From: Jeotgalibacillus terrae
GTDB taxonomy: Bacteria > Bacillota > Bacilli > Bacillales > Jeotgalibacillaceae
Assembly: GCF_016908195.1 (NCBI RefSeq)
Contig: NZ_JAFBDK010000025.1
Location: 1 to 38,691 of the forward strand
Length of the DNA stretch: 38,691 bases
Direction of reading: 5' to 3'
Shown here: in pieces, positions 31,080 through 38,599 of the stretch
How the letters are laid out: every line of letters begins with the position of its first letter
Position numbering within the stretch: position 1 is the first letter of the stretch
Position numbers and translations under genes: made by a program
Notes under the pieces: generated by a model
What the model saw: only the letters and a program-made list of their open reading frames with translations
Told to the model about the DNA's origin: nothing
The model's database searches: none

Positions 31080-32975
31080 CTACCGATTTAACAATGATCC
31101 TACATATTTAAGCAGATCATTCGCGCTTGTTGGATTGTATCCATACTCATCAATCAGCCTTGCAATCACTTCATTCATTTTCTTCAATTGCAGCTCATCA
31201 GGTGTTTTAGATGAAGTTGTGATCTTGACCACATCTTTTAAATCAGTAAACAGCTTTTTCTGAATTGCCTCTTTCAGACGGCTGTGGGACTGGTAATCAA
31301 ATCGTTTACCTTTCCTCGCAAATGCTGAAATTCTGATGAGTATCTCTTCACGGAATGCTTTTTTCGCATTTTCCGACACACCGATCTGCTCCTCAATTGA
31401 ACGCATCAGCCGCTCATCAGGATGCATCTCTTCACCTGTTAATGGATCCTTCAGTTTTGACTTATGGCAATAAGCTTCAACATTATCAAGATAATTATCC
31501 ATTAGCGTTTTTGCAGATTCTTCATAAGAATAGACAAACGCTTTCTGAACTTCTTTTTTAGCCAGGTCATCAAATTCTTTTCTCGCAAATGAAATACATG
31601 TCAGGTAATGCTCCCTGCTTTCTTTTGAAATGGAGGCATGCTGATCAAAGCCTTCTTTTAGCGACCTTAACACATCGAGTGCATTAATTGAGGACAGTTC
31701 CTTCTTAATAATTGTCGAAGAGATCCGGTTGAGCACGTAACGGGGATCAATCCCTTCCATCCCTTCGCCGGTGTGCTCCCGCTTCAGCTCTTCAACATCA
31801 GCCTCTCCAAAGCCTTCAACCGATTCTCCGTCATACATTTTCATTTTACTGATCAGATTAATGTCTTTTCTCTTTGGCTCCTTCAGTCGTGTCAGCACAG
31901 TAAAGATCGCTGCTGTCCGTAGTGTATGCGGCGCAATATGCACATCTGCTACATCACTTTGTGAAATCAGCTTCTCATAAATTTTCTCTTCCTCAGACAC
32001 TCGAAGATTATAAGGCATCGGCATGACAATCATTCTCGAATGCAGCGCTTCATTTTTCTTATTCGAAATAAACGAGCGGTACTCTGTTTCGTTCGTATGG
32101 GCGACGATCATTTCATCTGCAGAAATGAGCGCAAATCTTCCCGCTTTAAAATTTCCTTCCTGCGTCAGTGAAAGTAAGTGCCATAAAAATTTCTCATCAC
32201 ACTTTAACATTTCCTGAAACTCCATCAGTCCGCGGTTTGCCTTATTTAATTCCCCGTCAAAACGGTAGGCGCGCGGATCTGACTCTGATCCGTATTCAGC
32301 AATTGTTGAAAAGTCCAGGCTCCCTGTCAGGTCTGCAATATCCTGTGACTTTGGATCAGACGGGCTGAACGTGCCGATCCCTGTTCGTTTATCCTCCGAA
32401 AAGAACACCCGCTCCACCGGAACATCCTCAATTCTGTTACCAAATTCCTTTTCGAGTCTCATCATATTTAACGGCGACAGATGCCCTTCAATTCGGACGC
32501 CGTATTCTTTAAAAAAGTCCTCTCTTAGCGCTTCAGGAATTAAGTGAAGCGGATCTTCATGCATCGGACACCCTTTAATCGCATATACAGCACCGCGGTC
32601 AGTCCTTGTATATTGCTCCAGTCCTCTTTTTAAAAGGGTAACAAGTGTTGATTTTCCACCGCTTACAGGACCCATCAGTAAAAGGATTCTCTTTTTCACG
32701 TCAAGCCGTCTTGCCGCCGGGTGAAAGTACTCTTCCACGAGCCGCTCAAGTGCTTCTTCAAGCCCGAATAGATGACGATTAAAAAACCGGTAGCTTTTTC
32801 TCCCGTTGATCTGTTCGGTTCCAGCATCTTTGATCATATGATAAATCCTGGAATGTGCAGATTGTGCAATCCAGGGCCTGCTTTTAAGCATCTGTAAATA
32901 ATCGGAGAAGGTCCCTTCCCATTTCAGCATCGACTCTTCAAGCTGATAGTCTGCCACCCGTTTTAACATATCCAT
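31080..32975 (-). CDS. prkA: PrkA, AAA-type ATPase / serine protein kinase-like
   Basis: A 631-residue protein, the same length as B. subtilis PrkA. The N-terminal AAA-type ATPase part has Walker A GPVSGGKST (102-110), then EFQEMLKCDEKFLWHLL and the ISADEMIVAHTNETEYR region. The C-terminal third is the PrkA-specific kinase-like domain. The E. coli homologue YeaG acts with YeaH under stress; in B. subtilis PrkA is a spore-formation factor, and claims of kinase versus protease activity differ. GAGGGGG precedes the ATG. A sigma-E-like promoter lies upstream, and the 55-residue gene downstream may share the transcript. Confidence 0.95.
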   Translation of the reverse strand: MDMLKRVADYQLEESMLKWEGTFSDYLQMLKSRPWIAQSAHSRIYHMIKDAGTEQINGRKSYRFFNRHLFGLEEALERLVEEYFHPAARRLDVKKRILLLMGPVSGGKSTLVTLLKRGLEQYTRTDRGAVYAIKGCPMHEDPLHLIPEALREDFFKEYGVRIEGHLSPLNMMRLEKEFGNRIEDVPVERVFFSEDKRTGIGTFSPSDPKSQDIADLTGSLDFSTIAEYGSESDPRAYRFDGELNKANRGLMEFQEMLKCDEKFLWHLLSLTQEGNFKAGRFALISADEMIVAHTNETEYRSFISNKKNEALHSRMIVMPMPYNLRVSEEEKIYEKLISQSDVADVHIAPHTLRTAAIFTVLTRLKEPKRKDINLISKMKMYDGESVEGFGEADVEELKREHTGEGMEGIDPRYVLNRISSTIIKKELSSINALDVLRSLKEGFDQHASISKESREHYLTCISFARKEFDDLAKKEVQKAFVYSYEESAKTLMDNYLDNVEAYCHKSKLKDPLTGEEMHPDERLMRSIEEQIGVSENAKKAFREEILIRISAFARKGKRFDYQSHSRLKEAIQKKLFTDLKDVVKITTSSKTPDELQLKKMNEVIARLIDEYGYNPTSANDLLKYVGSLLNR

Positions 32976-33026
32976 CTGATTCTCCCCCTCTTCGCTCTCA
33001 TATAAAACGGTATGCAGCTCATGCTG

Positions 33027-33056
33027 TATTCATGAGCAAAGTAGGATGAATTATGC
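33027..33056 (-). promoter_or_regulatory. Candidate sigma-E promoter of prkA
   Basis: On the minus strand GCATAATT (33049-33056) and CATGAATA (33027-33034) place ATA 17 bp from the -10, the spacing of sigma-E promoters. The -10 matches CATACAAT in only part of its positions. The predicted start lies about 43 nt before the prkA ATG. Confidence 0.35.
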
Positions 33057-33064
33057 ATATTCAC

Positions 33065-33093
33065 AGGACAGTCATTTCTTTATTCAGTATAAT
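33065..33093 (+). promoter_or_regulatory. Sigma-A promoter of the 32-residue peptide gene
   Basis: AGGACA (33065-33070) and a perfect TATAAT (33088-33093) are spaced 17 bp apart. The predicted leader before the ATG at 33150 is about 50 nt. Confidence 0.65.
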
Positions 33094-33149
33094 CATGTAT
33101 ACTTAAACATATATGACATGATTCATACTTTATCTGGGAGGTATATGAG

Positions 33150-33248
33150 ATGGGTACAGCACTTATTCTAGGTATTTGTGTAGCATTCCTTGCAGCAATC
33201 TTTACAGCCGGTTATAACGATAAGCCGGGCAAGACTAAAAACAACTAA
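33150..33248 (+). CDS. 32-residue membrane peptide, divergent from prkA
   Basis: A tiny gene with an excellent GGGAGG ribosome binding site 8-9 bp upstream, its own promoter and an immediate terminator. The peptide is one hydrophobic helix (GTALILGICVAFLAAIFTAGY, written here as residues 2-22) followed by a basic, hydrophilic tail (NDKPGKTKNN). No family is recognised. Single-pass peptides of this form are often regulators of membrane enzymes or stress-induced membrane components. Divergence from prkA might suggest a sporulation link, but its promoter looks vegetative. Confidence 0.65.
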   Translation: MGTALILGICVAFLAAIFTAGYNDKPGKTKNN

Positions 33249-33276
33249 AAAAAAGCTGCGATCGCAGCTTTTTTAT
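33247..33276. terminator. Bidirectional palindromic terminator
   Basis: AAAAAAGCTGCGATCGCAGC, continuing into TTTTTT, is a perfect palindrome. It follows the 32-residue peptide gene and, in the other direction, overlaps the TAA (33273-33275) of the NfrA-like reductase. Confidence 0.92.
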
Positions 33277-34022
33277 TTTTTGGCGAAAAGTTTCCCTTCC
33301 ACGAAATCCTTCATATACATTCTGTTTTTCTTCTGCAGCATAGCTGCCATCTGTTGAGTCCATTTATCGGACCTTTTCCCTGAAGTACGATCGTGATAAT
33401 ATGCAGAGATGGCTTCATTATATTCATCAAGCTCCTGCTTCACAGTTTCTTCCTGATGTCTGTAACTGTTTTCGTGATAGATCGTCTGAAATGGCATTCT
33501 CGGTTTTACAGCCGTTTCCTGATCCGGCACGCCAACTGTTAAGCCAAACAGTGGAACCACATGTTCAGGCGTTTCCAGCAGCTCAGAAACCTCAGGCAGA
33601 TTATTCCTCAGCCCGCCGATATAGCAGATACCAAGCCCCATCGATTCAGCTGCCACAGCTGCATTTTGCGCTGCAAGTGAAGCATCAATGACTGACACCA
33701 TGAACTTTTCCATCGACGTAATCGAATCTTCCACATCCGCTTGTTCCCACTGACCAATTAAGGAATGTCTGTACAGATCTGCACAGAATACGAAGAAATG
33801 TCCGCTATCTGATACATAATCCTGTCCGCCTGCGAGTTCAGCCAGCTTCTTCTTTTTATCAGGATCTGTTACCCCAATAATTGAGTAGGCCTGTATAAAA
33901 CTTGAAGTTGATGCCATCTGGGCAGCTTCCACAATCATCTGAACTTGCTCAGGTGATAACTTTTCATCCTTAAACTTTCTGACAGATCTGTGATTTAACA
34001 TCGTTTCAATTGTCTCGTTCAT
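33273..34022 (-). CDS. NADPH-dependent flavin/nitro reductase, NfrA/NfsA type
   Basis: A 249-residue FMN oxidoreductase of the nitroreductase superfamily. The N-terminal MLNHRSVRKFKDEKLSPEQ supplies FMN contacts, ASTSSFIQAYSIIGV is typical of the NfsA/FRP branch, and GLGICYIGGLRNN is the late flavin loop. The long C-terminal excursion (about 180-249; YHDRTSGKRSDKWTQQM) with the basic residues that bind NADPH separates it from the shorter MhqN-type protein at 24533. The ATG at 34022 has AAAGGTGGAG upstream, and four extra in-frame codons precede it. Its partners are not evident from the neighbours. Confidence 0.9.
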   Translation of the reverse strand: MNETIETMLNHRSVRKFKDEKLSPEQVQMIVEAAQMASTSSFIQAYSIIGVTDPDKKKKLAELAGGQDYVSDSGHFFVFCADLYRHSLIGQWEQADVEDSITSMEKFMVSVIDASLAAQNAAVAAESMGLGICYIGGLRNNLPEVSELLETPEHVVPLFGLTVGVPDQETAVKPRMPFQTIYHENSYRHQEETVKQELDEYNEAISAYYHDRTSGKRSDKWTQQMAAMLQKKNRMYMKDFVEGKLFAKK

Positions 34023-34098
34023 ACTTATCTCCACCTTTCATACTCTAACCTTCATTAAGTGTAGCGTTTTGGAATACAGCGATTCAAATATTAAGCAT

Positions 34099-34130
34099 TA
34101 AAAAAAGCCATAGTCTAAACGACTATGACT
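34099..34130 (-). terminator. Terminator of the queG-yhbB-trmL group
   Basis: AGCCATAGTC (34106-34115) and GACTATGACT (34121-34130) pair with one mismatch-type G-T, and on the minus strand TTTTTTT follows, 6 bp beyond the trmL stop codon. Confidence 0.9.
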
Positions 34131-34136
34131 GTACCT

Positions 34137-34610
34137 TCACCCAAGTGAAGGGAAATTCTGCTGTCTCAGCGCTTCATATACAAGAATTGCTGCTGTATTC
34201 GATAAGTTCAGTGAACGCACATGTTCATTCATTGGAATACGAAGCGCGCGGTCTTTATTATTTTCAATGACATCATCCGGTAACCCTGATGTCTCCCGTC
34301 CGAAAATAAAGTAGTAATCTTTTTTCACGTCACTATAATCAAACGTCGAGTGCGGCTGCGTGCCATACTTGGTCAGATAAAAATAATCTCCGCCCTCACT
34401 TGCCTGATAGAAATCCTCAAGCGAATCATGGTAATGAATATCAACATGCTGCCAGTAATCAAGTCCTGCACGTTTGAGCATTTTATCATCTGTAGAAAAG
34501 CCAAGCGGCCTGATTAAATGTAGTGATGTACCGGTTGCTGCGCAGGTACGTGCAATATTACCTGTATTAGCAGGAATCTCCGGCTGATATAAAACAACGT
34601 GTAATCCCAA
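34137..34610 (-). CDS. trmL: tRNA (cytidine/uridine-34 2'-O) methyltransferase TrmL (CspR)
   Basis: A 157-residue SPOUT (trefoil-knot) enzyme that methylates the wobble-position ribose of tRNA-Leu species, using SAM. Motif 1 is NTGNIARTCA (15-24), motif 2 FGRETSGLP (103-111), and motif 3 RIPM (124-127) with RSLNLSNT (132-139) forms the knot. The start is TTG at 34610, giving MGLHVVLYQPEIP, with GAGGTGA upstream. A longer frame reaching 34754 overlaps yhbB and does not resemble the family. From memory, the order queG-yhbB-trmL matches B. subtilis. A tRNA-Leu(CAA), one of its expected targets, is encoded 2.6 kb away. Confidence 0.92.
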   Translation of the reverse strand: MGLHVVLYQPEIPANTGNIARTCAATGTSLHLIRPLGFSTDDKMLKRAGLDYWQHVDIHYHDSLEDFYQASEGGDYFYLTKYGTQPHSTFDYSDVKKDYYFIFGRETSGLPDDVIENNKDRALRIPMNEHVRSLNLSNTAAILVYEALRQQNFPSLG

Positions 34611-34656
34611 TTTCTTCACCTCATCGTCTATTTCGGCTGAGCCATTCTCTATTCTA

Positions 34657-35115
34657 TCACGAAAGGTGAAAAAAATAATACCTGATCGATGGTGAATAAG
34701 CAGCTGAATCACTATATGTCCATAATCTGTGCCTGCTGTCATTGGTGTGGGCATTCACATAAGGTACGCCTGAGTCAATAACCGTCACAATTGCAGTATG
34801 ATCTACTCTGCCATCTCCCGCGAAATCATAGCAGATGACATCTCCAATCTTCAGCATAGAAGCATCTGACACTCTTTCAGCTGCTTCCTCAAGAAACCAG
34901 CGCATAGAGTGTGCAACTGCCCAGATTAGACTCCACTGTCCTCCCTGCAGCCACCAGCCCCTGTAACGGTCAGGATATCCTCTCATCACGAGTCCGCCTG
35001 CAAGAAGACATTGAGAGACAAAGTTCGTACAGTCTACAGGAAAAGCCGGAAATGCAGGATTTCTTTTATTCCACCACTCCTCAGCATATTCAGCAGCAAG
35101 TACGCCATTATACAT
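34657..35115 (-). CDS. yhbB: YhbB-like amidase-domain protein, reduced to the Amidase_6 domain
   Basis: A 152-residue protein that is essentially one Amidase_6 (CHAP/NlpC-like) domain, a putative cell-wall hydrolase fold. The catalytic candidates are C29 in PVDCTNFVSQC, H106 in VDHTAIV and N121 in VNAHT. WWNKRNP, GWW and IWAVAHSMRW are the usual aromatic motifs. As I recall, B. subtilis YhbB is about twice this length with an extra N-terminal part; here the gene starts at the domain, and no signal peptide is present, so export is unclear. GAGGGGTG precedes the ATG. It starts 13 bp after queG, with trmL following. Confidence 0.88.
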   Translation of the reverse strand: MYNGVLAAEYAEEWWNKRNPAFPAFPVDCTNFVSQCLLAGGLVMRGYPDRYRGWWLQGGQWSLIWAVAHSMRWFLEEAAERVSDASMLKIGDVICYDFAGDGRVDHTAIVTVIDSGVPYVNAHTNDSRHRLWTYSDSAAYSPSIRYYFFHLS

Positions 35116-35128
35116 ACACTTACACCCC

Positions 35129-36259
35129 TCACTTACAAAGTGATAAGCCTTTATCGATCTCTTTTAACACCTCTGCGTCCTGTTCAAGATCCTTTTGCTT
35201 TAAAAGCATCTTCTCAACTTCTTCCCCACCGATTTTCCCTGCAGCCCAGGCAGCAGTCCCTCTCATTACAGGACGCACATCATGCTGCATCACTTCAAAA
35301 ATAGAGGGCAGTGCTGACTCCTCTTTAAAATGAGCAAGCGCAATCAGGGCATTACGCTGAATCGGCTTTTTGCCTCTCCAGGAACCTGATACGTGACCAA
35401 AACTTTCTTTAAACTCTCTGTTGCTGATTGTTAAAAGCGGTTCAAGCAGCGGCTTCGCAATCTCAGAGTCCGGTTCAAATTCGGGATGGACATGCATATC
35501 AATCCCTTTATTTTTGGGACAAACGGTCTGACACGTATCACATCCATACAGCCTATTCCCAATTTTAGAACGATATTCATCAGGGAGAAAATCCTTCGTC
35601 TGAGTCAAAAATGCGATACACTTTTTCGCATCCAGCTGTCCTCCTTGAACAAGTGCCCCAGTCGGGCATACATCCACGCATAAATTACAATCTCCGCATT
35701 GATCCTCCATCGGTTCATCCGGACTGAAAGGTATATTTGTAATCATTTCACCTAAATAAACATAAGAACCAAACTCAGGCGTAATAATAGAACAGTTTTT
35801 AGCACTCCACCCAACACCTGCCCTTTCAGCAACAGCACGATCTACAAGTTCACCCGTATCAACCATCGATTTCATTCTGGCATCAGGTACTCTTTCCTGT
35901 ATAAATTGCTCAAGGCGCTCAAGCGCTTTTCGTAAAACAGTGTGATAATCCTCTCCCCAGGATGCCCTCGCAAAAATACCTCTGCGCTCACCTTTTTTAC
36001 TTCTCGGTGCATCCTTCATTTTAGAAGGATATGCTAACGCTATAGAAATAATTGACTTAGGCTCATGCATTAATAACGAAGGGGTCACACGCTTATCAAT
36101 ATCCTTTTCTTCAAAACCCGACTGATAATTCAGCGCTTCCTGTCTGATCAGCCGGCCTTTTAGATCAGAAAAGAAATCCGCACTCGTAAAGCCGATTTTA
36201 TCAATACCAAGTTCGTCAGCATGATCAATTATTTCCTGTTTTAAAGCATCATAGTTCAT
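35129..36259 (-). CDS. queG: Epoxyqueuosine reductase QueG
   Basis: Catalyses the last step of queuosine synthesis, reducing epoxyqueuosine to queuosine at position 34 of tRNAs for Asn, Asp, His and Tyr, using cobalamin and two 4Fe-4S clusters. The 376-residue protein has D134 in VDTGELVDR (the proposed proton donor), the first cluster motif CGDCNLCVDVCP (188-199) and the second CDTCQTVCP (240-248). A HEAT-repeat tail (about 315-365) binds tRNA. The ATG at 36259 follows AGGGGG; the frame open to 36319 runs into the divergent gene's control region. All four Q-tRNAs (GUN anticodons) are encoded in the adjacent tRNA block. Confidence 0.95.
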   Translation of the reverse strand: MNYDALKQEIIDHADELGIDKIGFTSADFFSDLKGRLIRQEALNYQSGFEEKDIDKRVTPSLLMHEPKSIISIALAYPSKMKDAPRSKKGERRGIFARASWGEDYHTVLRKALERLEQFIQERVPDARMKSMVDTGELVDRAVAERAGVGWSAKNCSIITPEFGSYVYLGEMITNIPFSPDEPMEDQCGDCNLCVDVCPTGALVQGGQLDAKKCIAFLTQTKDFLPDEYRSKIGNRLYGCDTCQTVCPKNKGIDMHVHPEFEPDSEIAKPLLEPLLTISNREFKESFGHVSGSWRGKKPIQRNALIALAHFKEESALPSIFEVMQHDVRPVMRGTAAWAAGKIGGEEVEKMLLKQKDLEQDAEVLKEIDKGLSLCK

Positions 36260-36322
36260 TCTAATCCCCCTTTCTATATGGACATGGTAAACTGAATGCA
36301 TACAAAAGGAGTTGACCACCTT

Positions 36323-36973
36323 ATGGAAGTTTCAGTTCATTCATCACTATCAAATTATTCGTTCGGTATCATTCATTATCGAAACGTCACCGTCAGCGAC
36401 TCACCTCAAATGCTAAAAGGACGGCTTCAATTATTTCAGGAATCACTATTTTTTGACCTGAAGGATAAAAAGCCAACTGACTTTGAAGGAATTGCTGAAT
36501 GGAGACAATTATTTAAACAGTTCGGGAAAGATCCCAACAGGTATAGACCAAGTACGGAAGCACTTCTTAGAAGAATATCAAAACAAAACTATCTGCCGAG
36601 TGCCAATTCAGCAGTTGACCTGAATAATTTCTTTTCCCTGCAATATGAAACGCCTCTTGGTATATATGATGCCCAGAATATCAGCGGCCCTGTTGAACTC
36701 AGAGTCGGCAGCAGAAACGAACAATTTGAAGGCTTAAACGGCAGAGAAAATTCTGCTGAAAACCTGATTATCGCTGCTGATGATCATGGACCCTTCGGAA
36801 GCCCCTGCGTCGATTCACTCAGAACCTCCGTTAGCAGAGAAACGACTGAAGCAGTACATATCATCTACTTCAGACCTTCCCTCCCGGCTGCGGATCAGGA
36901 AAAGCTGCTTGACTCATTAAAGCATATGTTTATCCAGGTAAATGGCGGTACTGCCACATCACAAATTGTTTAA
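36323..36973 (+). CDS. B3/B4 tRNA-binding domain protein (PheRS editing-domain homologue)
   Basis: A 216-residue free-standing B3/B4 domain, the fold that edits mis-charged Tyr-tRNA-Phe inside phenylalanyl-tRNA synthetase beta chains. RLQLFQESLFFDLKDKKP, WRQLFKQFGKDPNRYRPSTEALLRRI and LPSANSAVDLNNFFSLQYETPLGIYDAQNI are the family core. Its exact activity is unproven; trans-editing or D-aminoacyl hydrolysis has been proposed for such proteins. The ATG at 36323 has AAAGGAG 12 bp upstream. It is divergent from queG and ends beside the tRNA block, which includes tRNA-Phe and tRNA-Tyr. Confidence 0.88.
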   Translation: MEVSVHSSLSNYSFGIIHYRNVTVSDSPQMLKGRLQLFQESLFFDLKDKKPTDFEGIAEWRQLFKQFGKDPNRYRPSTEALLRRISKQNYLPSANSAVDLNNFFSLQYETPLGIYDAQNISGPVELRVGSRNEQFEGLNGRENSAENLIIAADDHGPFGSPCVDSLRTSVSRETTEAVHIIYFRPSLPAADQEKLLDSLKHMFIQVNGGTATSQIV

Positions 36974-37003
36974 GGATATTATATCATCTGGACCCGCCCG
37001 ATC

Positions 37004-37037
37004 AAAAAGCCTCATCATATATAGATGGGGCTCTTTA
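37004..37037 (+). terminator. Terminator of the B3/B4 protein gene
   Basis: AGCCTCATC (37008-37016) and GATGGGGCT (37024-37032) pair with one G-U and are followed by CTTTAAATTGTTTT. Confidence 0.8.
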
Positions 37038-37053
37038 AATTGTTTTGGTCATA

Positions 37054-37100
37054 TAAAAAAACGCAACGCTTCGTTTTAGATAAACGAAACACTGCGTTGG
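37054..37100 (-). terminator. Terminator of the rRNA-tRNA operon
   Basis: On the minus strand AACGCA/TGCGTT and TTTCGTTT/AAAACGAA make a two-part stem, followed by TTTTTTT. It lies 11 bp beyond the last tRNA. Confidence 0.9.
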
Positions 37101-37110
37101 TTATGTATGT

Positions 37111-37184
37111 TGGAGCGGGTGATGAGAATCGAACTCACGACATCAGCTTGGAAGGCTGAGGTTTTACCACTAAACTACACCCGC
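37111..37184 (-). tRNA. tRNA-Gly (anticodon TCC)
   Basis: A cloverleaf with GCGGGTG/CACCCGC acceptor, anticodon loop CTTCCAA and GTTCGATTC T-loop; CCA is encoded. It is the last gene of the cluster. Confidence 0.97.
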
Positions 37185-37190
37185 AAATGC

Positions 37191-37275
37191 TGGTACCGAT
37201 GGCCGGGGTCGAACCGGCACTCCCGAAGGAACACGATTTTGAGTCGTGCGCGTCTGCCAATTCCGCCACATCGGC
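37191..37275 (-). tRNA. tRNA-Leu (anticodon CAA)
   Basis: Acceptor GCCGATG/CATCGGT, anticodon loop CTCAAAA, a long variable arm (TTCCTTCGGGAG) as in class II tRNAs, and encoded CCA. It is a likely TrmL substrate. Confidence 0.97.
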
Positions 37276-37335
37276 ATGACAATATGAATATTATCATACT
37301 CATGCATGTATTACAAATCAGATCATTTTATTTTT

Positions 37336-37409
37336 TGGAGGCGGTAACCGGACTCGAACCGGTGATAAGGGTTTTGCAGACCCGTGCCTTACCACTTGGC
37401 TATACCGCC
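37336..37409 (-). tRNA. tRNA-Cys (anticodon GCA)
   Basis: Acceptor GGCGGTA/TACCGCC, discriminator T, anticodon loop CTGCAAA, and encoded CCA. A 60-bp spacer to the next tRNA holds no gene. Confidence 0.97.
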
Positions 37410-37421
37410 AAAAACAAAAAA

Positions 37422-37496
37422 TGGAGCGGAAGACGAGATTCGAACTCGCGACCCCCACCTTGGCAAGGTGGTGTTCTACCACTGAACTACTCCCGC
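37422..37496 (-). tRNA. tRNA-Gly (anticodon GCC)
   Basis: Acceptor GCGGGAG/CTTCCGC (one wobble), anticodon loop TTGCCAA, and encoded CCA. Confidence 0.97.
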
Positions 37497-37502
37497 AAAA
37501 AA

Positions 37503-37577
37503 TGGCTGGGCTAGCTGGATTCGAACCAACGCATGACGGAGTCAAAGTCCGTTGCCTTACCGCTTGGCTATAGCCCA
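37503..37577 (-). tRNA. tRNA-Gln (anticodon TTG)
   Basis: Acceptor TGGGCTA/TAGCCCA, anticodon loop CTTTGAC, and encoded CCA. Confidence 0.97.
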
Positions 37578-37582
37578 ATATA

Positions 37583-37659
37583 TGGGGCGACTGATGGGAA
37601 TCGAACCCACGAATGCCGGAACCACAATCCGGTGCGTTAACCACTTCGCCACAATCGCC
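37583..37659 (-). tRNA. tRNA-His (anticodon GTG)
   Basis: Acceptor GGCGATT/AGTCGCC, anticodon loop TTGTGGT, and encoded CCA. It is a queuosine-type tRNA, relevant to the nearby queG. Confidence 0.96.
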
Positions 37660-37677
37660 GTAATGTTATTTTAAAAT

Positions 37678-37751
37678 TGGCAGGGGCAGTAGGAATCGAA
37701 CCCACACCGGAGGTTTTGGAGACCTCTGTTCTACCTTTAAACTATGCCCCT
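37678..37751 (-). tRNA. tRNA-Trp (anticodon CCA)
   Basis: Acceptor AGGGGCA/TGCCCCT, anticodon loop CTCCAAA, and encoded 3' CCA. Confidence 0.97.
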
Positions 37752-37756
37752 ATGAA

Positions 37757-37840
37757 TGGTGGAGGGGGGCAGATTCGAACTGCCGAACCCGAAGGAGCGG
37801 ATTTACAGTCCGCCGCGTTTAGCCACTTCGCTACCCCTCC
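37757..37840 (-). tRNA. tRNA-Tyr (anticodon GTA)
   Basis: Acceptor GGAGGGG/CCCCTCC, anticodon loop CTGTAAA, a long variable arm (class II), and encoded CCA. A queuosine-type tRNA. Confidence 0.97.
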
Positions 37841-37847
37841 ATATGAA

Positions 37848-37923
<76 letters not shown>

Positions 37924-37929
37924 AACACA

Positions 37930-38005
37930 TGGTGGCTTTGGACGGAATCGAACCGCCGACACATGGATTTTCAGTCCATTGCTCTACCAACTGAGCTACA
38001 AAGCC
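37930..38005 (-). tRNA. tRNA-Phe (anticodon GAA)
   Basis: Acceptor GGCTTTG/CAAAGCC, anticodon loop CTGAAAA, and encoded CCA. It would be the potential substrate of the nearby B3/B4 protein. Confidence 0.97.
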
Positions 38006-38067
38006 AAATATTTAAGCATTTTCTATCTTACTATGTAAATAAGTTTTTTTCAACTGCGAGTTAAAAA

Positions 38068-38143
38068 TGGCGGTCCCGACCGGGATCGAACCGGCGATCT
38101 CCTGCGTGACAGGCAGGCATGTTAACCGCTACACCACGGGACC
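38068..38143 (-). tRNA. tRNA-Asp (anticodon GTC)
   Basis: Acceptor GGTCCCG/CGGGACC, anticodon loop CTGTCAC, and encoded CCA. A queuosine-type tRNA. The 62-bp spacer toward tRNA-Phe is the longest inside the cluster and holds only an A-run on the transcribed strand. Confidence 0.97.
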
Positions 38144-38150
38144 AAGGTAA

Positions 38151-38224
<74 letters not shown>

Positions 38225-38242
38225 ACGATATAAAATTAATAA

Positions 38243-38318
38243 TGGTGGAGAATGACGGGCTCGAACCGCCGACCCTCTGCTTGTAAGGCAGATGCTCTCC
38301 CAGCTGAGCTAATTCTCC
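38243..38318 (-). tRNA. tRNA-Val (anticodon TAC)
   Basis: Acceptor GGAGAAT/ATTCTCC, anticodon loop CTTACAA, and encoded CCA. Confidence 0.97.
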
Positions 38319-38342
38319 AGGGAAGTTGTCTTAAAATATAAT

Positions 38343-38417
38343 TGGTGACCCGTACGGGATTCGAACCCGTGTTACCGCCGTGAAAGGGCGGTGTCTTAAC
38401 CACTTGACCAACGGGCC
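38343..38417 (-). tRNA. tRNA-Glu (anticodon TTC)
   Basis: Acceptor GGCCCGT/ACGGGTC, anticodon loop CTTTCAC, and encoded CCA. Confidence 0.97.
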
Positions 38418-38426
38418 AGTATGCAA

Positions 38427-38518
38427 TGGCGGAGAGCAAGGGATTCGAACCCTTGAGACAGCGGTAGCCGCCTACACGATTTCCAATCGTGCTCCTTCGA
38501 CCTCTCGGACAGCTCTCC
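38427..38518 (-). tRNA. tRNA-Ser (anticodon GGA)
   Basis: Acceptor GGAGAGC/GCTCTCC, anticodon loop TTGGAAA, a long variable arm, and encoded CCA. Confidence 0.97.
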
Positions 38519-38519
38519 A

Positions 38520-38594
38520 TGGCTCCACAGGTAGGACTCGAACCTACGACCGATCGGTTAACAGCCGATTGCTCTACCACTGAGCTACTGTGGA
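38520..38594 (-). tRNA. tRNA-Asn (anticodon GTT)
   Basis: Acceptor TCCACAG/CTGTGGA, anticodon loop CTGTTAA, and encoded CCA. The first tRNA after 5S rRNA, five bases from its end. A queuosine-type tRNA. Confidence 0.97.
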
Positions 38595-38599
38595 ATAAT

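Noticed and set aside
34611-34754. N-terminal extension of trmL by 48 codons
   Set aside because: The extension overlaps yhbB, has no family similarity and would bypass the GAGGTGA site before the TTG at 34610.
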